Origin: CAZLPW01 sp964561495
GTDB lineage: Bacteria; Fidelibacterota; Marinisomatia; Marinisomatales; UBA1611
Assembly (NCBI GenBank): GCA_964561495.1
Contig: CAZLPW010000001.1
Location: forward strand, 62,001-126,000
DNA: 64,000 nt
Direction of reading: 5' to 3'
The stretch's first letter is position 1. Each line of letters starts with the position of its first letter. This document shows positions 52,148 through 61,867 of the stretch, one piece after another. The notes below the pieces were generated by a model, which was not told where the DNA came from, did not search any database, and worked only from the letters and a program-made list of their open reading frames with translations. The position numbers and the translations under genes are program-made.

Positions 52148-55099
52148 ATGATTGATAAAAACTATATCCGTCCTAACCAAATTCTGGCGGGTTTAATGTT
52201 TTTGGTGTCTTTTTTAGTTTATTTTTCAACTATGGCACCGAGTGTCTCCTATTGGGATTGTGGTGAGTTTATAGCAGTTGCATACCGACTCGGTGTTCCT
52301 CATCCGCCAGGGAGCCCGTTATTTCTTCTTCTGGGCAGAATTATTTCTATGTTTCCTTTTAGCCCAGATATTGCATTTAGAGTCAATATTTTGTCACCCA
52401 TAGTAAGTGCTTTTGCCGTGATGTTTTTGTATTTGATTATTGTACAGGCAATTACTCATTGGAAGGGAAAGATTGTTGAAACCGCAGACGCACTGATTGT
52501 ATTTGGTTCGGGTGTTATTGGATCATTAGTATTTGCTTTTACTGATAGCCACTGGTTCAATGCAGTGGAAGCAGAAGTTTATGCTATGAGTACATTTTTT
52601 ACTGCAATTGTTGTGTGGTTAATTTTAAAATGGTCTGAAAAAGCAGATGAGAATGGACATGAAAGATATATCCTAATAATAGCATATATGATTGGACTGG
52701 CAACTGGATTACATTTATTAAATTTACTTACACTTCCATTTGTGGCTTTAATTATATATTTCAGAAAATATAATTTTGAGTGGAAGACATTTGGAATAAC
52801 AGTATTCATAACTGGATTAGTATTCTTAATTATTCATAATGGAATAATTAAAGGGTTACCTAAAATTGCCGCAAGTTCTATAGGCGTTGGTGGTACTATA
52901 ATGTTAATAGGAGCCATTTTTCTGGGCATGGTATGGGCTATAATCAATAAGGAAAAGCTTGCCTCAGTTGCGCTAACATCAATGGTATTAGTTTTAATCG
53001 GTTATTCCACTTATGCCTTAATTTTTATACGTTCAAATCAAGACCCAGGTATAGATGAAAATGACCCTGAGACAATTGAGGCTTTTATATCTTATTTAGA
53101 AAGAGAGCAATATGGTAGTGTTGGTGTTCTGCCAAGGAGATATAAAGGGATCCCCCCGATCCATGAGGTAGTTGGTAGGCCTGAACAGGGGAATAATTAT
53201 TCTCCTATGCAAAAAAAGAGATATCGTTCTTATAATACTGAAAAACAGTGGAGTTATTTTTTAAACTATCAAATTCGGAAAATGTATAACAGATATTTTC
53301 TTTGGCAGTTTGCTGGTCGAGGGCCATCAACGGAGCCGTATGTTACTTCTATGGGTGCAAATAGTAGAGAAGATGGTGTTGATTGGACACAGTTTGGCCT
53401 TCCTCTAGCGTTAATATTAGGTATTTTAGGGATGTTTTATCATGGCTATAAAGATCAAAGGATGGCATTTTCTATTTTAACTTTATTTGTAATGACAGGT
53501 TATGCAATTATAATTTATTTAAACCAAGATAATCCTCAGCCAAGAGAAAGAGATTATTCTTATGTTGGGAGTTTTTTTGCTTTTTCAGTTTGGGCTGGTA
53601 TAGGTGCATGTGCAATTTTAGATAAGATAAAAAAATATTTTAATCAACCAGATTTAGTTAAGCGAATGATAGTAATTGCAATTTTATTGCAAATAGTGTT
53701 TATCCCTGGAGTTATGTTAAATGCGAATTATCATTCTCATAATAGATCAGGAAACTTTGTGGCTTGGGATTACAGCTATAATATTTTACAATCATGTGAA
53801 CCCAACGGTATAATATTTACTAATGGGGATAATGATACATTTCCCCTTTGGTATTTACAGGAAGTAGAGGGTCTTAGAACCGATGTCTCAGTAGTTAACC
53901 TAAGTCTATTGAACACGGATTGGTACATAAAACAGATGAGAGATGCAAGAAATGATGAGACAAAATTTATTAAGCTTTCCGATTCTCAAATTGATAAGAT
54001 AACATCTAGCTTAACACGTTGGGAAACACAAAAAGTAAGAGTTCCTGTTTATAACGATCCTAAAAATAAAGATGGTTTTATAGAGTGGACTATGAAACCC
54101 ACATTTGCAGGAGCAGCATTAAGAGTTCAAGATTTGATGATAATGCGTATAATTAATGATGCGGCATGGAAAGTGCCAATATATTTTGCTGTAACAGTTT
54201 CTCAGTCGAATCGAATAGGTTTAGATCAATATTTGGATATGCAAGGCCTAACTTTTCAACTAAAAAGTCACACTACTAAACCAGTTGATTCAGAAAAAAT
54301 GTATGAAAACCTGATGAGCGCTATTGGTCCTGACAGTTGGTCTGATGGTTTTGATCATAGTGATTTTTACAAATTTGATTTGGGTGGTAAAAATTATAAG
54401 CATTGGTCAAAAGATTATCAGCCAGGATATATGTTTAGAAATTTAGGAAATAAAAATGTTTACTATAATGATCAGGTAATTAGACTTCTTCAAAACTACA
54501 GAAGTGCATACATGCAATTAGCGGTTTCTTTTTATTTAGAATATCAAAAGGAATTGCGTAAAAAAGAATCCCAAGATATAAATTTATCTGATTTAAAAGA
54601 AAAAACAATTTCGGTCTTAAAAAGAATGAGCAAAAATATTCCTGAAGAGACAATAGCCATTTCGGCTGCAGAGTTACACTATCAAGTAGCTAGGATTTAT
54701 GGTGACTTGGGGGAAAAATCAGAAATGTCAAAAATTATGGATCGCTTAATTGATTTAAATACCAATGATCCCAAGAAAAAGGTAGAATACGCAAGCCTAT
54801 ATTTTAGTGAGTTTAATGATACCTTAAGAGCAATTGAATTATTACAAGATTTGCATACTCAATTTATTCAGATTGAGAGCATGGTAAGTTCGAAGGGGTT
54901 TGGTTCCAATTCTATTTCTCAGGTTAATTGGAGAAAATGGCAGGAGGCTTATCCAGAAATAGTTTCCTCTATGGTTTATATGTATCGAAAAAGCAATAGA
55001 CTATCAGAAGCTGAAATCATTTTAAATAATTGGGTTTCAAGAAATCCGAATGATTTAAATGCAAAAAAAATATTAGAAGAGATAAGAGCTAGCGGATAG
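52148..55099 (+). CDS. DUF2723 multi-pass membrane protein with C-terminal helical repeats
   Basis: This protein has 983 residues. The DUF2723 opening TMAPSVSYWDCGEF, then VAYRLGVPHPPGSPLFLLLG, is clear; the Asp-Cys-Gly-Glu element resembles the acidic motif of GT-C membrane glycosyltransferases (mannosyltransferase-like), which use lipid-linked sugars. About 11-12 TM helices lie in residues 10-310 and 415-535, with a large loop at about 310-410. The C-terminal half (about 545-983) is extracytoplasmic, with NGDNDTFPLWYLQEVEG and TPR-like helices after 800. Protein O-glycosylation is the usual inference for DUF2723 in FCB bacteria, but it is unproven here. The neighbouring GT2 gene strengthens the glycosylation idea. 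Confidence 0.85.
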   Translation: MIDKNYIRPNQILAGLMFLVSFLVYFSTMAPSVSYWDCGEFIAVAYRLGVPHPPGSPLFLLLGRIISMFPFSPDIAFRVNILSPIVSAFAVMFLYLIIVQAITHWKGKIVETADALIVFGSGVIGSLVFAFTDSHWFNAVEAEVYAMSTFFTAIVVWLILKWSEKADENGHERYILIIAYMIGLATGLHLLNLLTLPFVALIIYFRKYNFEWKTFGITVFITGLVFLIIHNGIIKGLPKIAASSIGVGGTIMLIGAIFLGMVWAIINKEKLASVALTSMVLVLIGYSTYALIFIRSNQDPGIDENDPETIEAFISYLEREQYGSVGVLPRRYKGIPPIHEVVGRPEQGNNYSPMQKKRYRSYNTEKQWSYFLNYQIRKMYNRYFLWQFAGRGPSTEPYVTSMGANSREDGVDWTQFGLPLALILGILGMFYHGYKDQRMAFSILTLFVMTGYAIIIYLNQDNPQPRERDYSYVGSFFAFSVWAGIGACAILDKIKKYFNQPDLVKRMIVIAILLQIVFIPGVMLNANYHSHNRSGNFVAWDYSYNILQSCEPNGIIFTNGDNDTFPLWYLQEVEGLRTDVSVVNLSLLNTDWYIKQMRDARNDETKFIKLSDSQIDKITSSLTRWETQKVRVPVYNDPKNKDGFIEWTMKPTFAGAALRVQDLMIMRIINDAAWKVPIYFAVTVSQSNRIGLDQYLDMQGLTFQLKSHTTKPVDSEKMYENLMSAIGPDSWSDGFDHSDFYKFDLGGKNYKHWSKDYQPGYMFRNLGNKNVYYNDQVIRLLQNYRSAYMQLAVSFYLEYQKELRKKESQDINLSDLKEKTISVLKRMSKNIPEETIAISAAELHYQVARIYGDLGEKSEMSKIMDRLIDLNTNDPKKKVEYASLYFSEFNDTLRAIELLQDLHTQFIQIESMVSSKGFGSNSISQVNWRKWQEAYPEIVSSMVYMYRKSNRLSEAEIILNNWVSRNPNDLNAKKILEEIRASG

Positions 55100-55117
55100 A
55101 ATTCGTTTTTTAATGTT

Positions 55118-56170
55118 TTGACCTTATCAAATCCCACAGTTAGCATAATAATTCCCCATTGGAATGGTATAGAAATTATTTCGGAGTGTATTTCTTCTAT
55201 AAAAAAATCAAAATTTTCATCATATGAGATCATAGTTTCTGATAATATGTCTACTGATGGCAGTCAAGATTGGATAAAAAAGAAATATCCTGATATTCAG
55301 TTAGTTGAGAATGATAAAAATTATGGTTTTTCTGGTGGCTGTAATAGAGGAGCTGAGGTTGCTGAAGGTGATTATTTATTATTTTTAAATAATGATACTA
55401 TTCATGATGATAATTGGATTGGTCCGCTTGTTGAAAAAATAGAATCTGATTCAACCATTGGAGCTATTCAGCCTAAAATTCTCAATTATTATAATAGATC
55501 CTTATTTGATTACGCGGGTGGTAGTGGGGGCCATATGGATATTTTTTGCTATCCATTTGCTCGAGGAAGAGTTTTCCTTGATCAAGAAGAAGATATAGGC
55601 CAATATAATAATCCAGAAAAGTGTTTTTGGGCTAGCGGGACTGCTTTACTAATTAAGAAAGAATTGTTTTTTGAGTGCGGGCAGTTTGATGAACTTTTTT
55701 TTGCTCATATGGAAGAAATTGATTTGTGTTGGCGAATACAAATTATGGGTTACAGTGTTTGGTCCGAACCACGATCAGTAGTTTATCATAAAAATGCTGT
55801 CTCATTGCCGATGTATTCACATAAAAAATATTATCTTAATCACAGAAATTCACTATTAATGCTTTTATCTAATTATTCTATTCCGTTTGCGTTTTATATT
55901 GGTATAATTCGTTGGATGTTAGAACTTGTCGCTCTGGTTTATTCAATCCTAAAACTAGATTATAATCATGCAACTGGTATACTTAGGGCCCTATCTTGGA
56001 TTATATTACATCCTCATGAGATTGTAAAAAGAAGAATAAAGTTAAAAAATATCCGAAAAATCAAGGATTATGAATTTATAAAAAACATGGAAAAAAGTAG
56101 TACAATCGTTCGTTATTATTTATTTGGACAAAATACTTACTCTGAAATTAAATCTAAAGCATCTAGATAA
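55118..56170 (+). CDS. Family 2 glycosyltransferase
   Basis: This 350-residue enzyme has a GT-A domain: VSIIIPHWNGIEIISECI at the start, the UDP-sugar site VSDNMSTDGS, the DxD-like LFLNNDT, and the acceptor block WASGTALLIKKELF with FAHMEEIDLCWR (general base region). It resembles rhamnosyltransferase-like GT2 enzymes. The C-terminal 100 residues are hydrophobic then basic, suggesting membrane association. The only in-frame start here is a TTG at 55118, without an SD. It follows the DUF2723 gene after 18 bp, so the two are likely co-transcribed. The 3' end overlaps the convergent DUF4835 gene by 34 bp. Confidence 0.88.
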   Translation: MTLSNPTVSIIIPHWNGIEIISECISSIKKSKFSSYEIIVSDNMSTDGSQDWIKKKYPDIQLVENDKNYGFSGGCNRGAEVAEGDYLLFLNNDTIHDDNWIGPLVEKIESDSTIGAIQPKILNYYNRSLFDYAGGSGGHMDIFCYPFARGRVFLDQEEDIGQYNNPEKCFWASGTALLIKKELFFECGQFDELFFAHMEEIDLCWRIQIMGYSVWSEPRSVVYHKNAVSLPMYSHKKYYLNHRNSLLMLLSNYSIPFAFYIGIIRWMLELVALVYSILKLDYNHATGILRALSWIILHPHEIVKRRIKLKNIRKIKDYEFIKNMEKSSTIVRYYLFGQNTYSEIKSKASR

Positions 56171-56985
56171 ATATCTAGCCGATCTGGATCAAGACCCTGC
56201 ATGTCAATTAACATATCTTTTCTATTCAAATTAGACATCATAGAAGTAATAGTATTAGAACGTATTTTTAAAAAATATTGAGTATTATGATCTCTGCCGA
56301 CATCGATATACGATTGTTCTAACCCCTCTAGCATAAGCTTTAATTCTGAAATTGATCCTTTTATGTCGCCATTATTGTATAGATCTTGTCCAATGTAGAA
56401 AGCTAATCTGGCCTTGCGCAGACCGATGTTTCGGTTAATATCATCAATAATTGAAATTCTATTTCCCCAACCTTTTTTATAATCCGAAGCCGTACCGCGC
56501 TGGGCAATTTCTCGTGCAGTTTCGTAAGCGTTATTTCCTCCATTGTATTCATATGTGTCAATTTCACCTGCAAGGATTATATATGAGTAGTATGCTAAAA
56601 AGCCAGGCAGTGGTTCAAAAAGTACAGGGTCAAAAAAAAGGCTGGTACCTGAATTATAATAGAACTGTACTTGTTTATCAAAATATCGTAAATCGCCACC
56701 ATTGGAAAATAAAGATTGGCAATTATATGTTTTAACATTTCCCTTTGTTTGACTACTTTCAAAAATAATTTGTATATGCAAGATAATACCTAGATCTGAA
56801 TAAGCTTCATCCCAGGTTGTTGAGGTTATAAATTGAATTATATTTTGTTTTAAGGTAAAGATTTCTTGTTTTTCATCGCTTCTTAAAAGTCTATCATCAA
56901 AGGTAATGTTGACATTTTTATATTGAGCATTTAAGCAAATTGGAATTATCAAAATTAATAAGACTCTTATAATTTTATTACCCAT
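56137..56985 (-). CDS. DUF4835 (PorD-like) exported protein
   Basis: This exported protein of about 282 residues has a signal peptide (ending near CLNAQ) and a DUF4835 pattern: NIIQFITSTTWDEAYSDL, LFFDPVLFEPLPGFLAYYSY, the GGNNAYETAREIAQRGTASD block, KKGWGNRISIIDDINR and a C-terminal DPDRLDIYLDALD. In Bacteroidetes this family is PorD, needed for type IX secretion and gliding. The frame opens at a TTG at 56994; I prefer the ATG at 56985. The gene stands alone on the minus strand and shares an 85-bp divergent region with cca. Usual partner genes (porV, porK-N) are not in the window. Confidence 0.85.
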   Translation of the reverse strand: MGNKIIRVLLILIIPICLNAQYKNVNITFDDRLLRSDEKQEIFTLKQNIIQFITSTTWDEAYSDLGIILHIQIIFESSQTKGNVKTYNCQSLFSNGGDLRYFDKQVQFYYNSGTSLFFDPVLFEPLPGFLAYYSYIILAGEIDTYEYNGGNNAYETAREIAQRGTASDYKKGWGNRISIIDDINRNIGLRKARLAFYIGQDLYNNGDIKGSISELKLMLEGLEQSYIDVGRDHNTQYFLKIRSNTITSMMSNLNRKDMLIDMQGLDPDRLDIYLDALDLISE

Positions 56986-57070
56986 AGGGTACAATATTGC
57001 CTTAATGTATTATTTTGGGCAAGCTCTTTGTATATAATATTTTTTTATTTTATTAATAGTAATTTTTATT

Positions 57071-58489
57071 ATGGTATTTATTAATGACTTATTAGATAGG
57101 CACAAATATTCAGAAGCAAAAAAAATTCTCAAATATGCTGGAAGAATTGGTGACCAGCTGAATCAAGAGGTGTACGCTGTTGGTGGATTGCTTAGGGATC
57201 TTCTTATGGATAAAAATATAAATGATATTGATATTATGACCGTTGGAGATGGAATTGTTTTTGCCAAAAAGCTTGCTAATGAAATTGGTATAAAAAAGAT
57301 TGTTCCATTCGCTAAATTTGGTACAGCTTTAATACCCAGTATCCCCTTGCAAATAGAAATAGCAACAGCTCGCAATGAGAAATATGATACAGATTCTAGA
57401 AAGCCTTCTGAAATAGTATATACAAACTTAGAAGGAGATTTATCAAGAAGAGATTTCACAATAAACGCTATGGCAATGGATATTCGCGCAAAAAGTTTTG
57501 GAAAATTATTTGATCCTTATAAAGGTATAGCTGACCTTCAGCGGGAATGTCTTAGGACGCCATTAGATCCAGATGAAACATTTTCTGATGACCCTTTGCG
57601 TATGATGAGGGCTGCCTATTTTGCATCAAAACTAGGTTTTAGAATTGAAACTGATTGTCTTAATTCAATGAAGCGCCAGGCTAAAAGAATAAAGATTGTA
57701 TCAGCAGAGAGAATAAGAGACGAGTTCATTAAAATTTTACAAACGCCTAAACCATCATTAGGACTTAGAATTCTCCAAAAAACAGGACTAATGGAAATCG
57801 TTTTTCCAGAGATTCACATTATGTATGGTATGAATCAAACTGCAGAATGGCATCATAAAGATATTTTTGCTCATACTCTTCAGGTGGTAGATAATGCAGC
57901 AAAGTTATCAGAAAAAATGGAGCTTAGGTTTGCTGCGTTAGTTCATGATATTGCTAAGCCCAAAACCAGACGGATTGATGAAAAAAAAGGATATACATTT
58001 TATGGACATGATGTGGTTGGCGAACATATGATAAGCAATGTTGCTACCAGAATGAGATTATCAAAAAAAACTACTGATTATTTAAAAAAAATGACTCGTT
58101 TGCATCTACGTCCAATTTCTTTAGTTAAATCTGAGGTAACAGATTCAGCTGTTAGACGTTTGATGGTTGCAGCAGATGATGATTTAGATGATCTTATGCT
58201 ACTTTGCAGAGCAGATATAACAACAAAAAATCCTAATCGAGTAAAGCAGTATTTGTCTAATTTTGAACAAGTTGAAAAAAAAATGGAAAATGTAATAGAA
58301 AAAGATTCTTTTAAAGCATTTCAATCTCCAATAAAAGGAAAAGAGATTATGGATATTTGTGGAATAAAAGAAGGACCTGAGGTTGGTTATATTAAAAAAT
58401 CCATAGAGGATGCAATCTTGGATGGAAAAATAGAAAACAATTACGAATCAGCAAAATCTCTTTTAAATAAGATTAGATCTGATTTTTAA
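57071..58489 (+). CDS. cca: tRNA nucleotidyltransferase with HD domain
   Basis: The N-terminal polymerase-beta-type head has the class-II signature VGGLLRDLLMDKNINDIDI (GGxxRD and DxD), then LSRRDFTINAMAMD and the neck ERIRDEFIKIL. An HD domain follows (HHKDIFAHTLQVVDNAA, LVHDIAKPKTRR), as in CCA enzymes that also have phosphohydrolase activity. The enzyme adds or repairs the 3' CCA of tRNAs; A-adding-only variants cannot be excluded. Length 472. The ATG has no SD. The TolC-family gene starts 10 bp after its stop, but this is likely a separate function sharing a transcript. Confidence 0.92.
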   Translation: MVFINDLLDRHKYSEAKKILKYAGRIGDQLNQEVYAVGGLLRDLLMDKNINDIDIMTVGDGIVFAKKLANEIGIKKIVPFAKFGTALIPSIPLQIEIATARNEKYDTDSRKPSEIVYTNLEGDLSRRDFTINAMAMDIRAKSFGKLFDPYKGIADLQRECLRTPLDPDETFSDDPLRMMRAAYFASKLGFRIETDCLNSMKRQAKRIKIVSAERIRDEFIKILQTPKPSLGLRILQKTGLMEIVFPEIHIMYGMNQTAEWHHKDIFAHTLQVVDNAAKLSEKMELRFAALVHDIAKPKTRRIDEKKGYTFYGHDVVGEHMISNVATRMRLSKKTTDYLKKMTRLHLRPISLVKSEVTDSAVRRLMVAADDDLDDLMLLCRADITTKNPNRVKQYLSNFEQVEKKMENVIEKDSFKAFQSPIKGKEIMDICGIKEGPEVGYIKKSIEDAILDGKIENNYESAKSLLNKIRSDF

Positions 58490-58499
58490 TAATCTTTGG

Positions 58500-59855
58500 A
58501 TGAAATATTTTTTATATAAAATTGGGTTTACTTTTATTGTGTTTAGCGCTCTAGAAGCACAGTTTAACTATAATCTTGAAGAGTGTATATCAATAGCACT
58601 TGGAAATAAAAAAACTATACAATCTTCAAAACTTGGTTTGGAGGCTGCTAGAAAAGGTGTTTTAATATCTCGGAGTGAGCTATTTCCTGCAATAAGTCTA
58701 ACTTATAATAACAACCAAAATCGTTTTTCTGAACAAACCACATCCAACTTTGATATTTATGATGCTTTTAATGGTATAATCGATACAAGTTTATCTACCA
58801 CAAATTCTTCTGTTTCATCATCTGCGGGTTTAAGTCTTAATCAAAGGATTTATAATGGTGGGCAATCAAAAAACCAGTTAAAGCAATCAAAATTAAATTT
58901 AGAAATCGCAAATTTAAATTTAAGAAAAATTAGGATAGAGGTAATCCAGCGAGTTTCTAATTCATACTATGGTCTGCTTCAAGCTCAGCAGCTTTTAGAG
59001 GTAGCAGAAAAAAACCTAAACCTCTCAAAACAACAGGTTGATCTTGTTCAAAAACAGTTTGATGTTGGAGCCGTAAGAAGAACTGATTTATTAAAGGCGA
59101 ATGTAGCAAAAGGGCAGGCAAAAATTGATGTGCTAAATCGCTCTACTGCATTAGAAAATGCTCGACGGCAATTATTTAATGAAATGGGGATGCAGGATTT
59201 TGGTCAGTCAATTGTTGCGGGTGCAGATAATTGGGGAGAGGTTGTGGTCCCAACAAGCGCAGAGGCATTAAAGTTATTAAAAACAAAAAACCCTATTATT
59301 TTAATCCAAAAGGAAAGAATAAATTTAAATCAATTACAAATACAGCTAGCCAGAGGTCTTAGGTTGCCCTCTTTAAATGGTGTTTTAAATTACTCTGCTT
59401 ATGGTAATAACAATAAAAAACTGCTTGATGCTATAAATAATGATTGGAACATTGGAATAAATTTAGCATTGGTGATTCCAATTTATTCTGGTGGTCAATT
59501 AAAAAATAACCAAGAGCGATCAGTATTATTAAAAAAACAATCAGAGAGTGATTATCTAACTTTTCTTAATGATCAAAGGGTTCAAGTTGAATTGCTAAGG
59601 TCTTCTCTAGAAAATTATGCAGAGATTATTCCAATTAATGAAAGTGTCGTTTTATCAGCTGAAGAAGATTTAAAGTTAGCGCAAGAAAGGTATAGTCTCG
59701 GTTCTGCTACAATCTTAGAAGTTTTAGATGCTCAAGTATCCTTAATTAGGTCTAGATCAACACTTATAAATACAGTACATGAGGCTAGAATTAACGAAAC
59801 AAATTTAGAAGCAATATTGGGTTTGTTGGATTTAAAATATCAATTAGGGGAATAA
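58500..59855 (+). CDS. TolC family outer-membrane efflux protein
   Basis: This 451-residue protein has a signal peptide (about residues 1-20) and two TolC-type repeats, each with a beta-strand pair and long helices. Examples are LEECISIALGNKKTIQSSKLGL at the start in family form, then LSLNQRIYNGGQSKNQLKQS, VQKQFDVGAVRRTDLLKANV, and in the second half LALVIPIYSGGQLKNNQERS and RYSLGSATILEVLDAQVSL. It would form the trimeric outer-membrane channel of the MacA/MacB-like exporter encoded directly downstream (5-bp gap). Confidence 0.93.
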   Translation: MKYFLYKIGFTFIVFSALEAQFNYNLEECISIALGNKKTIQSSKLGLEAARKGVLISRSELFPAISLTYNNNQNRFSEQTTSNFDIYDAFNGIIDTSLSTTNSSVSSSAGLSLNQRIYNGGQSKNQLKQSKLNLEIANLNLRKIRIEVIQRVSNSYYGLLQAQQLLEVAEKNLNLSKQQVDLVQKQFDVGAVRRTDLLKANVAKGQAKIDVLNRSTALENARRQLFNEMGMQDFGQSIVAGADNWGEVVVPTSAEALKLLKTKNPIILIQKERINLNQLQIQLARGLRLPSLNGVLNYSAYGNNNKKLLDAINNDWNIGINLALVIPIYSGGQLKNNQERSVLLKKQSESDYLTFLNDQRVQVELLRSSLENYAEIIPINESVVLSAEEDLKLAQERYSLGSATILEVLDAQVSLIRSRSTLINTVHEARINETNLEAILGLLDLKYQLGE

Positions 59856-59860
59856 ATAAG

Positions 59861-61147
59861 ATGTTAAAAGTTTTTGAGAAGAAAAAAATATGGATACCCA
59901 CAATAATTATTTTAGGAATAATTATATTTATTATTATTTCAAAAATAACTGCTGATAATGATCCATTTGTTGAAGCAGAGAAAATAGAAAGAAGACTTAT
60001 TATACATAAAGTTAATGCAAGTGGGAAAATTCAACCTGAAGAAGAGGTGCAAATAACGTCAACAATCACAGGATGGATTACTGAAATAACAGTAAATGAG
60101 GGAGACACGGTGAAGTCAGGTCAGCACCTTATAAGTATTGATGAAAAACAATATAGGCCTGTATATAACCAAGCGCTTTCCCAGGTGAAGTCAGCATCAG
60201 CTAATTTGCGAAAGATTGAATCTCAATTAGATCGCACAAAAGCTTTATTTTCACAAAAATTAATTTCTAAACAGGATCTTGAACAGGTTGAAACTAGCTA
60301 TGAGATTGCGCTAAGTCAGTCTGATCAAGCGAGAGCTAGCTTATTAAGAGCAGAAGATGAACTGTCAAAAACCCGATTAACTGCACCGAAATATGGAATT
60401 GTAACTAGCCTAACTAAAGAAAAAGGTGAAATGGCTGTTGGTGGAATGTTTAACCCTATGGTTTTAATGACAATAGCGGATCTCAGTCAAATGGAAGTTT
60501 TAGTTGATGTTAACGAAAATGATGTTATTAATATTGATGTAGGGGACACTACAGAAATTGAGATTGATGCTTTCCCAGATACTGTATTTTATGGAATAGT
60601 AAGCGAAATTGCTCACACTGCCCAATCTTTAAATATGGGAGTACAAGAACAGGTTACAAATTTTAAAGTTAAGGTGAGGATATTATCACCGCCCAATAAA
60701 ATACGTCCTGGAATGAGTAGCACTGTAGATATTATTACTGAAACCATTGAAAATGTAATTTCAATCCCTATTCAATCATTGACCTCTAGACCAAAAAATT
60801 ATAAAGACGTAATCGTTGAAAATAATAATAATAGATGGTCTAAGAAGCAAGATGAAGAACAAAACAAAAGGGAAGAAGAATCTATTGAAGTTGTTTTTGT
60901 TTTAGAGGATAAATATGAAGATATCAATGCTCCAGATGGCAAAAAATATGCTCTAGTTCATCCTGTAATTACAGGTATTGATGGTGAATCTCACTACTCT
61001 ATAAAAAAAGGAGTAGATGAAAATGAATTAATTGTCACAGGGAGCTATAGGGTGCTAAGTAAAGAACTTCAACATGGGATGCTGGTCAATTATGAAAATA
61101 AATTTAATGGTTCATCAAACGAAAATGAAAAAAATGATAGTGACTAA
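59861..61147 (+). CDS. Membrane fusion (periplasmic adaptor) protein, MacA-like
   Basis: This 428-residue adaptor has one N-terminal TM helix (about residues 9-28), then a barrel-sandwich lipoyl half (VKSGQHLISIDEKQYRP), a coiled-coil hairpin (about 105-165), the second lipoyl half (LTAPKYGIVTSLTKEKGEMA) and beta-barrel and membrane-proximal domains (IRPGMSSTVDIIT). A charged insert at about residues 318-345 (Asn, Lys and Glu rich) is unusual. With TolC and the ABC genes it makes a MacAB-TolC-type tripartite exporter. The substrate cannot be inferred; macrolides, lipids and peptides are known for relatives. Confidence 0.92.
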   Translation: MLKVFEKKKIWIPTIIILGIIIFIIISKITADNDPFVEAEKIERRLIIHKVNASGKIQPEEEVQITSTITGWITEITVNEGDTVKSGQHLISIDEKQYRPVYNQALSQVKSASANLRKIESQLDRTKALFSQKLISKQDLEQVETSYEIALSQSDQARASLLRAEDELSKTRLTAPKYGIVTSLTKEKGEMAVGGMFNPMVLMTIADLSQMEVLVDVNENDVINIDVGDTTEIEIDAFPDTVFYGIVSEIAHTAQSLNMGVQEQVTNFKVKVRILSPPNKIRPGMSSTVDIITETIENVISIPIQSLTSRPKNYKDVIVENNNNRWSKKQDEEQNKREEESIEVVFVLEDKYEDINAPDGKKYALVHPVITGIDGESHYSIKKGVDENELIVTGSYRVLSKELQHGMLVNYENKFNGSSNENEKNDSD

Positions 61148-61177
61148 TTTTTTTCACATTTTAATTTGGTTTAAAGC

Positions 61178-61867
61178 TTGTCTCTAATTAACCTCAAAAA
61201 TATTTATAAAATTTACCATGTTGGTGGGGAAGAAGTCCGTGCGCTAGATGGCGTTGATATTTCTATCCTTGAGAATGAATATTTAGCAATTATGGGACCA
61301 TCTGGTTCAGGGAAATCAACACTTATGAATATGATTGGATGCCTAGACACTCCAACTTCTGGATTATATGAATTTGAGAATGAAATGGTTCATATAATGG
61401 ATGATAAACAGTTAGCATCCATTAGAAACAGAAAGATAGGTTTTGTTTTCCAAACATTTAATCTTTTGCCTAAGGCAACCGCTCAGCATAATGTAGAGAT
61501 CCCCTTGATATATGCAAATACTCCTAAAATAGAAAGGCTGCAGATGGCAAAAAAAGCATTGGTTAGTGTTGGTCTAGAAGATAGAATGTTACATAAACCG
61601 AATGAACTTTCGGGTGGACAGCGTCAGAGAGTTGCTATTGCAAGGGCTCTCGTAAATAATCCAAGCATCATTCTTGCTGATGAACCTACTGGAAATCTAG
61701 ATTCAAAAAGTGGTGAAGAGATAATGAGGATTTTTGATTCTTTATATAATGAGGGACATACAATTATTATGGTTACTCACGAAGAGGATATTGCCAGCCA
61801 TGCTCAGCGTACTGTAAAACTATTTGATGGTAAAATAATAGAAGATTCCAAAAGAGATTCAAGATGA
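61178..61867 (+). CDS. ABC transporter ATP-binding protein, MacB type (stand-alone ATPase)
   Basis: This 229-residue ATPase has Walker A GPSGSGKST, Q-loop FQTFNLLPKATAQHNVEIPL, signature LSGGQRQRVAIARAL, Walker B IILADEPTGNLDS and H-loop VTHEED. E. coli MacB fuses ATPase and permease; here they are separate genes. The start is a TTG at 61178, with no SD and a 30-bp gap after the adaptor gene. Its stop overlaps the first permease by 4 nt. Confidence 0.92.
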   Translation: MSLINLKNIYKIYHVGGEEVRALDGVDISILENEYLAIMGPSGSGKSTLMNMIGCLDTPTSGLYEFENEMVHIMDDKQLASIRNRKIGFVFQTFNLLPKATAQHNVEIPLIYANTPKIERLQMAKKALVSVGLEDRMLHKPNELSGGQRQRVAIARALVNNPSIILADEPTGNLDSKSGEEIMRIFDSLYNEGHTIIMVTHEEDIASHAQRTVKLFDGKIIEDSKRDSR

